From positions 124,001-188,000 of the forward strand of contig JADDOH010004211.1 in NCBI GenBank assembly GCA_016648135.1: 64,000 bases of DNA, written 5' to 3'. The notes under the pieces were generated by a model. It saw only the letters and a program-made list of their open reading frames with translations. It made no database searches and was not told where the DNA came from. Position 1 is the first letter of the stretch, and every line of letters begins with the position of its first letter. Origin of the DNA: Agrypnia vestita (taxonomy: Eukaryota; Arthropoda; Insecta; Trichoptera; Phryganeidae). Positions 45,555 to 57,279 of this stretch are shown piece after piece. A program made the position numbers and the translations under genes.

Positions 45555-46944
45555 TAAAAAAAATATATATATCACTTTAGCACCAGTGAAAATGATTGCA
45601 TTTTCAAATAGTTATTATCAAACTGTAAATGCAGCGGGGATATACCATACAATGAATGTTCTAATTTCTGTATTAATTATTCCTTATATTAATAGCTGTT
45701 TCAACTAAAATGTGCTTGTGATTGAGGAGTTTTTCCCATACACAAGTTTTTAACTTTGATGGGACAGCAACAAAAGAAAAAAAAAACTTAATATAATGAT
45801 ATATGTAAAACATATTGTAAAAAAAATATATATGTGAATAAAAAAATTCAGATTTCTACATTTTCAAGTCGGGCGTTATCGCTGTGCACACGTTTTACGC
45901 GCGTCGAGTTAATTTTCCGAGCGCATTATGCCCCGTCTGCCGGGTCGTTCACACCGAGCCGGCCGTCCATTGTGAGGCGGGAAGAAAGTTTACATTAATT
46001 CCCGTTCACATATTGTATACACAATTCCTTTTCACTAAAGATGCTGCCCCTCGAAGATCCGCCGCGATAATGTCCGTGCGGCTGCGCACTTCGGAGAACG
46101 CGGCCATGATGCAAATTACGCCCTTGGGTGCTTTTCGGATCCGAGATATTAATAAGAGAGGTGTTCTATTCGTCATGTTCCGAGCCGCGCGCCCATCTAA
46201 CAGCTGAATCTGTACAGCACTTGTGAAGCTCGGGCTCTGCTTGTAAACTAAGCTCTGCAAACCTCTACATATAAAACACAAACTAACAGCTGTTGATAAT
46301 TGCACTTTTGATCAATTTTAACAAAGAAATTACTCTAATTTAAGGTATTTTACATAATACACAATCTAGTTGATAGTCCGGAACTTCTTCAACGAATATC
46401 TTTCCACATCCCAACTCGGAATAATATACATTCACCTGCTTTTCAACTCCCCTATTGTAAGACCAACCCAAAACAAAATTCCTTTACGTACATATCCACA
46501 AATTCATTTAACAGAAACTATCACCACATTGACATTTTCAACTCAACGATAAGAAACATAAAACAAACAATATCTACACAACCGCACCCGAACTAATTCG
46601 TACAATTTATCTTCCCTTCTACTCCCGTCCCATATTCCCCACCACCCTCTCCACTCGCTTTTAAAATAATTTTAAGAAAAGATTTTACTACGTCACACTC
46701 GTTCTAATAAATTTCCATATTCTAATAAACTATGTTCTAACAAATTACTATATTCAGTGGAAATTTTGCAATTGGAATAATTTTAAAATCCATTATTTTA
46801 TATTTGTTAATATGCTGTTAATTTACCCTTAAATAAAAAATAAAAATGTAAAGCCCTGGTGCTATCCAAAGTTCTGTATAGATATAGGAAATAGGAACAG
46901 AGGGCTTCCGCTAAAGACCAGGCACGAACAGATAAACCAAATAT
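45555..46944. other. No gene seen; GC-rich patch at 45870-46210
   Basis: The patch has overlapping open frames on both strands (107 codons plus, 99 codons minus) with no recognisable domain. It may be a conserved noncoding element or an unrecognised exon. The flanks are AT-rich. TTCTAATAAA-type repeats occur at 46700-46750. Confidence 0.35.
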
Positions 46945-47060
46945 TGGAGAACGGCCCTGTTAAAAGTTGACGTACGAAGTTGGACGAGGTAAGAGTGATA
47001 TTCCAGAACAGAAGAATGTAACATTATTTCCTCTCTGTCTATGGAGGTGCGGGGTGATGA
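46945..47060 (+). pseudogene. LINE C-terminal remnant
   Basis: GGAGAACGGCCCTGTTAAAA, then CCAGAACAGAAGAATGTAAC and TTTCCTCTCTGTCTATGG, aligns with the coding end at 25110-25260. The frame is broken by substitutions and small gaps. Confidence 0.5.
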
Positions 47061-48060
47061 TAGGTCAGTTAGAATTTTTTTATTACATTGTCACGATATT
47101 CTAAAAATCGAGAACTGCATATAATCGAAGGATTCCGAACAGTTTAGAATAGTCTGAAAGGAACTGGTATGCATCAAAATACCCCGGAAAGATCGAGAGC
47201 GCGAGCTGTCATAAATTACGCGGAAGCGCGCACGGCGCAACAATTTTGCTGTGACAGCCAGCGAGTGCCACAGATAAAGCAAAGCGGGCGATTTAGTGCG
47301 AATACTGGCGACCAGTGATTAAAGTAATATGTTAAAGTACCTACGCGCGGAATATTTCTAGTGAGCGAATCAGCGTCGTACGAAACATTATTTTTACAGA
47401 AACAGAGACGGAAATGTGTTAGTACACAAAAATTCTTAATAATACTAGATTTCATCACTGAATGAGCGCCATACGACATACGAGTTAAAACACACATTTA
47501 GTCAATGGAGTATTTTCATACAGGGTTCAAATGAACACATTTGATCCTCGTTTATTAACTGAATTGGTGGGATCGTCCTTTGAATAACATTAGTATGAGC
47601 GCCATGACATGTACATGTTCTCCGTATTGTGTTGTGCATGCGTATTGTGAGAACAAAGTAATAACATAAACTTGCAAACGTCTAGTGCATATACGATGAG
47701 GCATCTAAAGCTGATTTTTGCAGGTGATAATATGATAAATAATGATATATAACGGCAGGCAATGATAATATATCGACAAATGATTGTAAAAATGCCATAC
47801 AGGGGGAAGTTAGCTTTTAAATATTTCTCGATGCGATTTGAATACTCAATTCCAATTAAAATAATATATTCATTTTATCTTCAAATTATGTTTTATACCG
47901 CACATTGCTCAATAATTTTCAAAACTCTTAATTTTTATTTGTTCGCGAATTTTGCTCCATTGAGCAAAAGTGCGGTATTTGTATGTGACCTAAGAAACAA
48001 AGGATCCAGGGTGTTATATAACTGTGCCGAAGGCAAATATTGCGCTTTTGTTTAGCCAAA
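47061..48060. other. No gene seen
   Basis: A GC-richer patch at 47180-47360 is unassigned. The rest is AT-rich. Confidence 0.45.
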
Positions 48061-48080
48061 CCTAATCTAACCTAACCTAA
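48061..48080. repeat. Short CCTAA pentamer run (telomere-like)
   Basis: The run is CCTAA TCTAA CCTAA CCTAA, four units with one variant. TTAGG/CCTAA is the usual insect telomere unit. Runs this short are common inside insect chromosomes and need not mark an old end. Confidence 0.8.
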
Positions 48081-49021
48081 TATGTATTTTTGTTATAAAT
48101 GACAAAAGGTTATGTGCAATATTTGTGTAGATTGATTTGATCTTTTGTGGTGTCACGTTTTGGTAGATATTATTTCTTAATTAATTATTATATTTTCTAA
48201 TTAATTATAAAGTCAATGTCTAATTATAATAAAATGTTTATACACTGAACGCTTCAATTTTGATGTCAAACTATGGGTCATTACCGATCTATTGATATGT
48301 TTTCAAAACATTAAATAAATAAATAATAAGAAAATAAAAAGGAAATAAAATTTCACCAGTGTTATAAATAAATATTTATTCAATAATTATGCAGGTGCCA
48401 ACCTGCAAGTTAAAATAAAATTACGTAAAACATTAAAATGTCATAAAATGAAGCGGAGGAACAGAGCATGTTGACCGCTAGATAAATTTTATGGACACCA
48501 ACAATTTGTGAATCAAAATGAACGCGCTGTGCATAAACAAGTATTGGAAAACTGATTTAGAGCCCAATAGGTAGGAAAATCACGTTGCGTTTTATATCTG
48601 TAGTAAAATATACAACACCCGGCTTAATTGGTAACACAAACAAAAAATAAAACCCTACAGCATGCGGTGCGGTAAAATTTCAATACACCAACAATTTTAA
48701 TGGATGCGGGGTGCACATTTTCACACAAATAAATCAATCAACCGAGTTATACGGCTAGAGATTCGGAAGCGTATTTATTGAATCGGTTTCGATGCTACAG
48801 TAAAAGCTTCGAGTGATGTCGATCGAACTTTCTATTTTAAAAAAATTAGCACAGATGCGCAAGATCATCAAAAAAGTCAATAAAAATCATACTTCGACGT
48901 TTACCACCGATACGTGTGATAACACACCACATCACTAAGTCCAGGATTCTAGAATTCTAAGGAGTCGGAGTACTTTGATACATAAGAAAGCAAAAACTAT
49001 CAAAATAAATTTTAAAGTCCC
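48081..49021. other. AT-rich DNA; possible diverged hammerhead-like motif near 48.8 kb
   Basis: On the minus strand at about 48825-48770, CGAAGC, TTACTGTAGCATC and GAAACC resemble the copy D motif. The CTGA box is not recognisable, so no call is made. No gene was seen. Confidence 0.4.
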
Positions 49022-49024
49022 TTA

Positions 49025-49169
49025 GGCCCGGTTGTTTCAAGTTGGATCAAAGTAAAAGTTCGTTTAAAGCATAGATTTTTGCGTTTTTCGCCAATCAAAC
49101 GAGCCGTTTCTGTAAAAATCTATGCTTGAAACGAACTTTTATTCTAATCCAACTTGAAACAACAGGGCC
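49025..49169. mobile_element. 145-bp PIF/Harbinger-type MITE, copy 1
   Basis: The terminal inverted repeats begin GGCCCGGTTGTTTCAAGTTG and, read inward from the right, GGCCCTGTTGTTTCAAGTTG. TTA flanks both sides (49022-49024 and 49170-49172). The inner arms share AAAGTTCGTTT and AGCATAGATTTTT. A three-base TTA/TWA duplication points to PIF/Harbinger. The family recurs at 54889 and, decayed, at 61676. No coding. Confidence 0.85.
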
Positions 49170-49172
49170 TTA

Positions 49173-49539
49173 GATGGATAAATACAAAAATTTATCGAAA
49201 CCAAAAAATATAGCTGGTAAACAATTTTACCGATTAAGGTATCCATATATAAGTACCCAAATTTCATTATTTGCATACATCACTTGGGACATTTTCTGTT
49301 TTTTCGCGTTAGAAGCAACCATGTTTTTAATTACAATATTTCTTAAAAACCTTTCGAGGAGAATCTGCTAGGTGGTATTTCAGTCGATTTTCCATTTAAT
49401 TTCTTTAACAGAAAACATAACTAATTAATTATTAATTTTAATAGCGAAGTTTAGATTTTTCAGACAATATTTCCGTAATAATTAAATTAGTTTTATTTAG
49501 AGAAATCTTTTAGAAAGATGGGAAAAAATCTATCCATGG
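49173..49539. other. AT-rich DNA, nothing seen
   Basis: No supported feature. Confidence 0.5.
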
Positions 49540-49735
49540 AGTCGGGTAGTTTGATGGTATAATGGTTAAGACGCTCGCCTATTGATTTTAGTGGTTGGGG
49601 GTTCGAGCCTCGCTCCAGGACATCACCAATTTAGACCTTTTTTTCTTAGCTCAGACGTTTATTTAACTTCGTTTGAATATATTAATGTGATACGTATTCC
49701 GTGTATTCTCTATTTAAAAAATATTATCATCGGGA
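49540..49735 (+). mobile_element. tRNA-headed SINE, second family, copy 1
   Basis: A tRNA-like head runs TGATGGTATAATGGTTAAGA (A-box region), then CTCGCCTA and a GGGGGTTCGAGCCTCG B box at about 49597-49612. The body follows: ACATCACCAATTTAGACCTT, TTTCTTAGCTCAG and GATACGTATTCCGTGTATTC. The same head end and body occur at 57903-58078. The head resembles tRNA-Asp, -Glu or -Val types. A further inverted B-box-like GACTCGAATCC lies just downstream at about 49735. Confidence 0.65.
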
Positions 49736-51654
49736 CTCGAATCCGAGATTTCTACAGCCGGTAGACAAGTTCACTGAATAAGCTACAATAACCAGTAGAA
49801 AAACTTTGCACGTTAACATTAAAATATTTTTTATTTAAATTTGAGAACCAAAAAATATACAGTGATTAAAGAATCGAAGGCTTGCAATGGTCATCAAAAA
49901 TTAAAAAAAAACACAACTCTAGTAGTTGACCTATTTTACGTTCTCGACTAGTAATCTTCAAGAAAGCACTGGACATCTGCTGGCCGATTGTGCTCAATAT
50001 TTAAGTTCGTCGATCTTACGTTAACCGACCATAGAAAGAAACGCGCCCGTAAATTTTGACAGCTGTACTTTATAACTTTTAAATAGCTGCTAACGAAAAT
50101 AAATCGCTATCAAGTAATTTGTATTTGCGGGGTGTGGTGTAAAACATTGCTAATGCACGTTTTGCAGAATAGCTAGTGTAGAATTTTAGCAAAGGCGCCG
50201 ACAATCTGGGTTATATAAATGAATAAATATTTAATTCGGCAATGAATCTTTATTGAACATTATTTAGCATTTTGAAACGTTAATTGCGGGGTATAAACAA
50301 ACAAAATCGCCAATACATAATTGAGGTATTCGTATTTAAAACTGATTTTATAACTAGAGCGGACATTCTAAAACTGATATACTTTTAGTAAAATGCTTCT
50401 AAAAAGTACAAACATGTTTTGAATCATCAATTGGAAAATTGTCTATATTCTCGTCAAAAGAATAGTGAGGGTTTTGTTTCTATAACCCTTAATCATCAAT
50501 CATCTATAACCCTTAATGATCATCGCTTTTATTAAATAATATTTTCTCAATCAATTAAGTATTTTTAAAATATCGTCAATCGTTGAGTTGATTTGTTTGC
50601 TATTCTTTAAACATGTACAATTCTTTCTTTGTTCCTACGTTTTCTTGCAAGTACGTTTTTTCTTAATCTTGACTTTTGAATTTCGATATGTTTAAACCTT
50701 TTTATGCGTATTTTATTATACAATTTGTAACCAATGTAGTATCTATTTTGAGTGTTTGTAGGCTACGGTGATTATTTGTAGTCAATTTGTAACTCGCGGT
50801 CGCTATTTCTAGTCAAACGTAACGCGAGTGGTGAGCATTTACAAAAGGTTAAATGACCACATTTGTATTGTAAAAGATTTTTGTGATTTTATGATTTTTT
50901 CTGTATCAGTTATCAAAATGTTAATGCTCGTAAGATATAAAAAATCGAAATTTCAAATACTAGTATTTATATTTTCATGTTATATTATTAAACTAAGAAT
51001 AATTCTATAGATCTATCTAGATCAAGAGCATACTTTACACAACAACAAAAATATTTGGTAAGTAAAAAATAAAGCCACATTTAAAATAACACAATTTTTG
51101 TATAGCCAGTTAACATAACGAAGCGATAGCGTTAACGATTTAGCAGAATCGGTTGTAGGTCGGTGTGTGCTTTTACTAACACAAACAGAAGCCCTGTGGG
51201 AGAGAGAAATTTGATATTATGATGCGAGTATGTACACATTGGTATATAATGAAGAACCCACATGGGAAACATATGGCGAGAGCATATATTATATTACTGT
51301 GATATAATACCCCCGTGATGGAAAACGAATTGATTTAATACAAGATACGGATTATTAAGCCCTCGAGGCTAAACTCAAAATATTTCATAATGATTTATAA
51401 GCTCTCGAAGGAGCAAAGGATAACATTAACCATTAGAGGAGTTTATGTTGAACAGTTGCAAATGCATTTCATGCTAGTTGTCGTATAGAGAACAGTGACT
51501 TTGATTTTGCAAACAGTAGACATCGATAAACGTTGAAATGAAGCATATAGATTTTCTTGTTTAATATGTCAAATTATAAGATATTTATTACAAGAGAATT
51601 ACACTGATTGTATGTATAGTAACGATATATTAAAATTTCTTCCGAGTTCCTTGG
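49736..51654. other. AT-rich DNA, no gene seen
   Basis: Chance ORFs only. Moderate-GC patches at 49960-50060 and 51170-51330 are unassigned. Confidence 0.45.
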
Positions 51655-51725
51655 GTAATTTTTTGTCGAATCCGACGTTTCGGGACACATTTTAGCGAGA
51701 GTCTTTAAGCTCTGATGTCAGATAC
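51655..51725 (-). repeat. Repeat-like block with a CTGA...GAAACG pattern
   Basis: On the minus strand, CTGACATCAGAGC is followed by ACTCTCGC, GTGTCCCGAAACG and then the small hairpin GTCG-GATT-CGAC. The layout recalls the PLE ends in this window, but the spacing is longer and stem II is not simple. It is listed as a probable dispersed repeat of unknown class. Confidence 0.3.
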
Positions 51726-53462
51726 TAGTAAGGCCCTATCTAAGCCAGCAATCAACTACACGGTGTGTTCATTAAAGCAGCAAAAGTTCTCGAACAGTGC
51801 GCTTTGGCACCGGGATATTTGCGCAGCTTATTCAGTACGCAACTTTTTCAGCTCTCAATAACATTTTCATCAAGAGTTATAATATTTTAAAATATCTATT
51901 GTACTTTCCAAAAATAAGAAAAGACGAGACAAAATGTAAAACTTCGAACAAAATGTTGAAATCTAGTGAGATCAAATAAATTCTATAACTTGTTTGCATA
52001 GAATTTAAAAAAAATCCACAATTTGAAAATGTTCGGACTCGCTTTGAATATTATTCGAATTTAGGCTTTTTTCTTTCTTGCAAGGATAATTATTTTTCAG
52101 TATTTTCTAAGTAACGTATAAGGAAATATAATTTAATAATATAATCCAAATCTCGGGAGAAGCCAGGTAGTAAAGATAGTATACACTAAAACAATAGAAA
52201 GTGTGTCACATAAGTGACTAAAATTGCATAAGTTACATTTATTATATCAGTAAATATAATCTTGGTTATAATGAAATACTAAGTATCTAGCTTAGACAAA
52301 CCTATCTTGACAATAAGTGTCGATTTATCAATTTATAAAAATATTCATATTGTCATAATGCGGACACTCTAAAGACCTTTCATTTTATGCCACCCACAAC
52401 TAAAATGCACAACGCAACACAAACATGTCCTCAAGTAATATTACAGATTAGGCACGGCTTCATATGATTACAGCTCTCACTAGAAGTTTCTTGTCGCTCA
52501 TTTTATGTTTTCAGGATTAAACTATAAGAACTTTGAAACAATGGAGATTATACATATAATAAGAAGTGTATAATTACCATACACCATCATGTGTGATGTT
52601 TGTATTATAATATTATAAATAACACGTGCGCCGAGTTAGAAGTTATAATAGTTAACACATTAATGCCAGTTACAAAAAGTGCAATATAAAAAACATTATT
52701 AATTTAATGTGTCACTTTACGAGCAATGTTTGAACATGGGATATTAAAAACTCGGAGGCTTGAGTTTGTTAACGCTTCCAGAACTTGGCGGCGCCACTTT
52801 AGCTGGTAAACACAAATAGACAATACGAGGGGAATAGAATAGAAACAATACAACCACTCTGCCTCATTCTCATTTCAACGACATCGTTATATTAATAAGG
52901 CAAAAAATAGAAAAGGCGTACCAGTAGTTTTAATGCGAAATGTCGAGACATCTGGATATAATAGCGGTCAAGGTATGAATGACTGTTACATTATATTCCT
53001 ATCTTGCTATTGGCGGACTATGCATAGAAAGTGATGTGTCTAAAAATAATACTTTGGTAAATAGTTGCAGTTTTACGATTGATAACTGCTTTTGAAAAAA
53101 TGTTTATATGGTTTAGAAGTATTATGTCAAAAACATTTTAATTTTAAAATTTCCGTTCGGGCTATAAAATCAGTTACAAATACGTTAATTTCAGTTTTGT
53201 CAATTGCAAAGAGAACTTTTTGTTTCTATTCCTTTCACTATTATTAGCGATGGTAATAACCGTTATTTTAACCGATTACATAATTTTTATTTTTATTTTC
53301 CATGTTTGTGGGCTGATTAAACCCCAGTTTTTTTTTAAATACACAATTACAAAACAATTTTTAAACTTAAAATTAAAAGTAAAATTTAACGATTATAAAT
53401 AAATATAAAACCATGTTAATCAACTAAAACAGAGAAAAAAGAAAAAAAGGATATAAATATAA
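51726..53462. other. AT-rich DNA, no gene seen
   Basis: A moderate-GC patch at 52750-52880 is unassigned. Nothing else recognised. Confidence 0.45.
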
Positions 53463-53696
53463 TCATTGAGCTGTTTTCAAAAACTTAACCTCTTTTTTGA
53501 ATGTATCCACTATGGTCGCTTCAATGAAATTACTTGGAAGCTTATTCCAGCCACATAGTTTGATAAAAAGGTTTTCCTTGGATTCGTCGAAAATGCCGTA
53601 CCTGTGACCTCTGGGATAATCGGTGTTAAGGTGGTATATGTTTGTCAATTCCGAGTATAATATGTTGCCTTGGCTTCGCTTCAACATCTGCTGCAC
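53463..53696 (-). pseudogene. Possible non-LTR retrotransposon RT C-terminal remnant
   Basis: The 77-codon frame ends with LFIKLCGWNKLPSNFIEA, then TIVDTFKKEVKFLK and a stop. A WN-x-LP box followed about ten residues later by FK-x-x-x-x-FL just before the stop is the common end of CR1/L2/Jockey-type reverse-transcriptase ORFs. Nothing upstream of about 53700 continues the frame, so it is a 5'-truncated piece at best. The assignment is tentative. Confidence 0.4.
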
Positions 53697-54146
53697 GATA
53701 GCCAGTGAAAATTTAGTGAGAAGTCAGTAGTAAACACCTTTCCCCAAGAACTCATTGACAATGACAGCTGCCTTCTGTCAGGATTGTTTTGGACGATATT
53801 TTTCTAAGCATCTGAAAGGATTCGTCCGCCCGGAGACGTTGACAGTTTCAAGGATCATTAAGTTTTCGTCACTTGATGTAAGGCGTTTTCTTAGGTTATT
53901 ACATTGTATATAATACTGGCGGACCCCACAGACGTTGTCCTGCCCGAACGTTGGCTTTTGGTTTGGGTGACGTAAATCCTAGAACCCGACTGCAGCGCCA
54001 CCTACCGGGTCCAGTTGTGAATGTAAACCATCCAGGGACCCACACGAACGTACACAAAAAAATTTCATTAAAATTGGCCCAACCGTTTACCGGGATAACC
54101 GAGCCCTTCTGGTGGGTGGAAGAGAACGGAAATTGCACCTCTAGGG
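53697..54146 (+). repeat. Moderate-GC repeat-like segment next to a foldback
   Basis: The segment at 53905-54146 has an 82-codon open frame (53951-54199) containing NHPGTHTNVHKKISLKLAQP. It reads more like a transposon-derived dispersed sequence than a host exon. It abuts the foldback at 54147 directly, so they may be one element. The class is unknown. Confidence 0.35.
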
Positions 54147-54316
54147 CCCGAATTCAGAGTCAATACTTAGATGATTTAAAGGTTAAGGTATGCCTTTAAG
54201 GCGTAATTTTCAGTACAAAATAACAAATCTCTTAAGATTTCTTATTTTGTTATTTTGGTACGCCTTAAAGGCGTACCTTAACCTTTAAATCACTAAGTAT
54301 TGACTCTGAATTCGGG
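54147..54316. repeat. 170-bp foldback
   Basis: Arms of about 80 bases run from CCCGAATTCAGAGTCAATAC at the left to its complement ending at 54316. Only a few differences lie along GATTTAAAGGTTAAGGTA and GCCTTTAAGGCGTA. The centre (AAATCTTAAGAGATTT-like) is itself palindromic. No coding capacity. Confidence 0.8.
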
Positions 54317-54623
54317 ATTAGGACATTGGACACTTCGCCCGAGGAATCAACCGTATTTCAAGCGAATAGGAAGCAGTAATTGACGTTGATGGTGACTACA
54401 CCCCTGAATGATAATTGAACATAATATATTTTGAGTTCGTTTTTGTTTTTAATTATATTACAATATAATTTTTTTAAAGGCGGATAATTATGTATCATTC
54501 TGTGGTAATTATAAAACTATCGCATTACCAGAAAGTGGATTGCTAATAATGGATAATATGTATTAATCGATTAATAATAAGAGCTTCACATATGAGTTCG
54601 ATATATCGACGAAAATGTACGAG
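54317..54623. other. AT-rich DNA, nothing seen
   Basis: No supported feature. Confidence 0.5.
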
Positions 54624-54698
54624 GCCGCTATAGCGTAATTGGTAAACGCGCCTGCCCCGGATAGGAGGAGATCCGCGGTTCGAATCCCGGTAGCAGCC
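54624..54698 (+). tRNA. tRNA-like sequence, relative of 18895-18967
   Basis: The acceptor GCCGCTA pairs with TAGCAGC in six of seven positions. The A box is TAGCGTAATTGG, the D stem is GCG/CGC, and the B box is GGTTCGAATCCCG. The anticodon stem CTGCC/GGAGG has one mismatch around CCGGATA, which would give anticodon GGA (Ser), but position 33 is C instead of U. Serine tRNAs also need a long variable arm that is absent here. A dispersed tRNA-like element or pseudogene is more likely than a working tRNA gene. Confidence 0.35.
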
Positions 54699-54885
54699 AA
54701 ATGTTTTTTCGTTGATTTGATTTTTCTGTACGTCTTTTCTAATTGATTAATAAATTTGGTTATAATTATGCATCAACCTATACAGAAAAAAAATTTGGTT
54801 GGAGATGTCTAAAAAGGAGATGGCAGGAATGGGATTCTAACCGAGCGCAACACATTAAAATTTAAAATATAGAAGAATACAAGGC
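54699..54885. other. AT-rich DNA, nothing seen
   Basis: No supported feature. Confidence 0.5.
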
Positions 54886-54888
54886 TTA

Positions 54889-55032
54889 GGCCCGGTTGCT
54901 TCAAATTCGATCAAAGTAAGCGTAGAGTTTAAACTGAAATTTTACGTTCTCCACCAATCAGACGATCCGTTTTCGTAAAAATCTATGCTTTTATCGACCG
55001 CTTACTTTGATCGAACTTGAAACAACCGGGCC
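54889..55032. mobile_element. 144-bp PIF/Harbinger-type MITE, copy 2
   Basis: The ends are GGCCCGGTTGCTTCAAATTC and, read inward, GGCCCGGTTGTTTCAAGTTC, with TTA at 54886-54888 and 55033-55035. The interior box CCAATCAGACGATCCGTTTT, followed by GTAAAAATCTATGCTT, matches copy 1 (CCAATCAAACGAGCCGTTTC). Confidence 0.85.
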
Positions 55033-56142
55033 TTAGGCGATGGCGTAATTAAATTTTAAATGCGCTTCCGTTTGCGTTGTAATAAACGCAAGTACCAGAA
55101 TGAAGTGAATAATAGTGTTGAAATGAAAGGCGGTTTAATTACCGGGTAATATTTTCAACAGCGATCTAATACAGCCATCATCTTTTACGGCCCTAATGAT
55201 CTCGTAAGGTCAAAGTCGGCGGAAATGCGCTGTCGCCTTTTGTTTACGGTTTGCGCCGTCATCAAGAAGCTACAAGCGGGCAGCATAAACTTCAAACACA
55301 TTCTGCGCAAGATGAACGCGAAGATAGTTCATACATTATGCATAATAGTTCGTAGCCAACTTGGAGATGAAAGCGAATGCACATCTCGAACGGTAGATCA
55401 ACGTGGACGATTGTTTCAACGGCTAAAGACATCTGGGAAAACATGGCGACCGGTGTGGTCCGACAGATTAAAGGGATTTGTCTTTAGGCCACATAAGCTT
55501 CTGCAACTGTTGCGACGTTGCGTACAAAAAAACTTAAAACGATGAAAACAGAACAAAAACTAGCCCTCGTAAAAATAATATGCTCCGTGTTTGACAGTCA
55601 CTGCGAAAGTTATTTGTTATAAACCGTACCTACGAGAACTGGTTGAAAATTGAATCAATGATTAATTCGATATTGATGAAATGTGTTGCCATATCGGTAA
55701 TCTAGTCATCGAAATTGCATGTTAGGTGTAAATGTTTTCTCACTCGCATACCCCCGTGAGTGATTGAAGTTTATTCGAGTAGATTAATACTAAAAAAAAA
55801 AAACGCAGGCCTTGAGAACTGAATGTCTGAATCGCCCATATGCACTATTAAAATCGTGCTATTTTTTATGGTAGGAGCGTCTAATATCATGTGTACTTCT
55901 AGAAGGTTAAGGACGTTAATAAACTGAATATGTAGGAAAATATTTTTAAGATTTAAATCTGATCTGTATTCTGATATAATTTTTTTTCAATTTCATTTTA
56001 ATTTTTATGTTTTCGGTTTAGTAAATTTCGGTGATCGCATTTTTCCGGACACGAATTTTGCGGACCCGAACCGGACTTTAATTATTTCGGAAATAGATTA
56101 TTCTGGAAAAAAAGATTTTAATTAAATTATGGTAGGTTACTC
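55033..56142. other. No gene seen; GC-richer patch at 55080-55560
   Basis: A 106-codon plus-strand ORF (55225-55545) lies in the patch but has no domain I recognise and no clear splice sites. It could be conserved noncoding DNA. The remainder is AT-rich. Confidence 0.35.
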
Positions 56143-56280
56143 TGTCGATTTTTTGGTCATGGCACCTCAAGGATGCGTTGTGTTTCCTTACTGTTTAGCG
56201 AGCAGCGGTCATATAAGTTAATAGAAGAGATACTTATGTGTAAAATATATTTTTGGAGTGCCATGACCAAAAAATCGACA
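56143..56280. repeat. 138-bp element with perfect 23-bp terminal inverted repeats
   Basis: The left end TGTCGATTTTTTGGTCATGG (continuing CAC) at 56143-56165 is exactly complementary to 56258-56280. The interior is non-coding. Perfect ends suggest a young MITE, and no target duplication is obvious in the flanks (ACTC / CAAA). Confidence 0.75.
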
Positions 56281-57119
56281 CAAAAAAATGAGTGTTCGGG
56301 ACGATTTTGTACGATAAAAAACACTGAATCGTTATTTCAGTTACATTGTTTTAGGCGGAGGTTCATTTGTCAAACAGATGAAATGTGAAGAGAAAACACA
56401 TTTATTGACCCGTGTTTCCAAAGAAGTCTCGTAAAAATAAAGAAATAATTATAAGCCGCGTCTCAAAATGTACCTAATTCAAAAAAAAACTTATTTTCAG
56501 TTACGTTATTTTTATCGTTTCCATCGCTTTGTTCTTTGACTGTGTTTGCATTGGTCAATCGAGCCATCGTACCTTTATCTGCGCAAGATGGGATCGTGCA
56601 TCTCGAAAGAAAATGAAGAATAACTTTCTTTTCGTATTACGGTTCGCCATAACAGCAAATGAAAGTGAAGGACGGACGAAAGCTGGTTCCGCCTCGGCTT
56701 TAGGTAAAATCGGCTAACAGCTGACCGGAACGCAAAATGTAAATTTCAATTCATCACAAAAAACGCGGTGTTTTTAGCATTTCTTCGCTTGGAATACTAT
56801 TCGGTTAGTTAGGTAGGTACTTCGAGATCAAATTAATTAATTATCTATAAAGAGTTTCCAATAGTGGTTTTCTCGTCATAATGGTGACAGATTTTAAAGT
56901 TAATTTTCGATCTATGAAGCGTCACAATTTGTACATTATCGTACACACTCGCGCCTTACGCTTTATTCCAAAATTAGAGAGATTATTCATATAAACAGAA
57001 AAAAAAAAGATTGATTAATGATCCATTATCTGAGGACAATTTTAACAATGAATTGAATATTATTATACGGATTGTATTTAATAATGAATTTGATACAAAA
57101 TTAATAGACAGTAGGTAGG
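56281..57119. other. No gene seen
   Basis: AT-rich, with a moderate-GC patch at 56560-56740. Chance ORFs only. Confidence 0.45.
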
Positions 57120-57279
57120 TATGCTAAATAAAAGTACAAGAATTTTTTTAAATCTTTTGTTCACCCTCCAATATTTGATACTGAAAATAATTGGAGAAAT
57201 ATTGTATTTATAAATAATCAAATTTCAAATTCAATAGTTAAAAAAATCCCAAATGTCATTCAACCAGGTTTCTATACTA

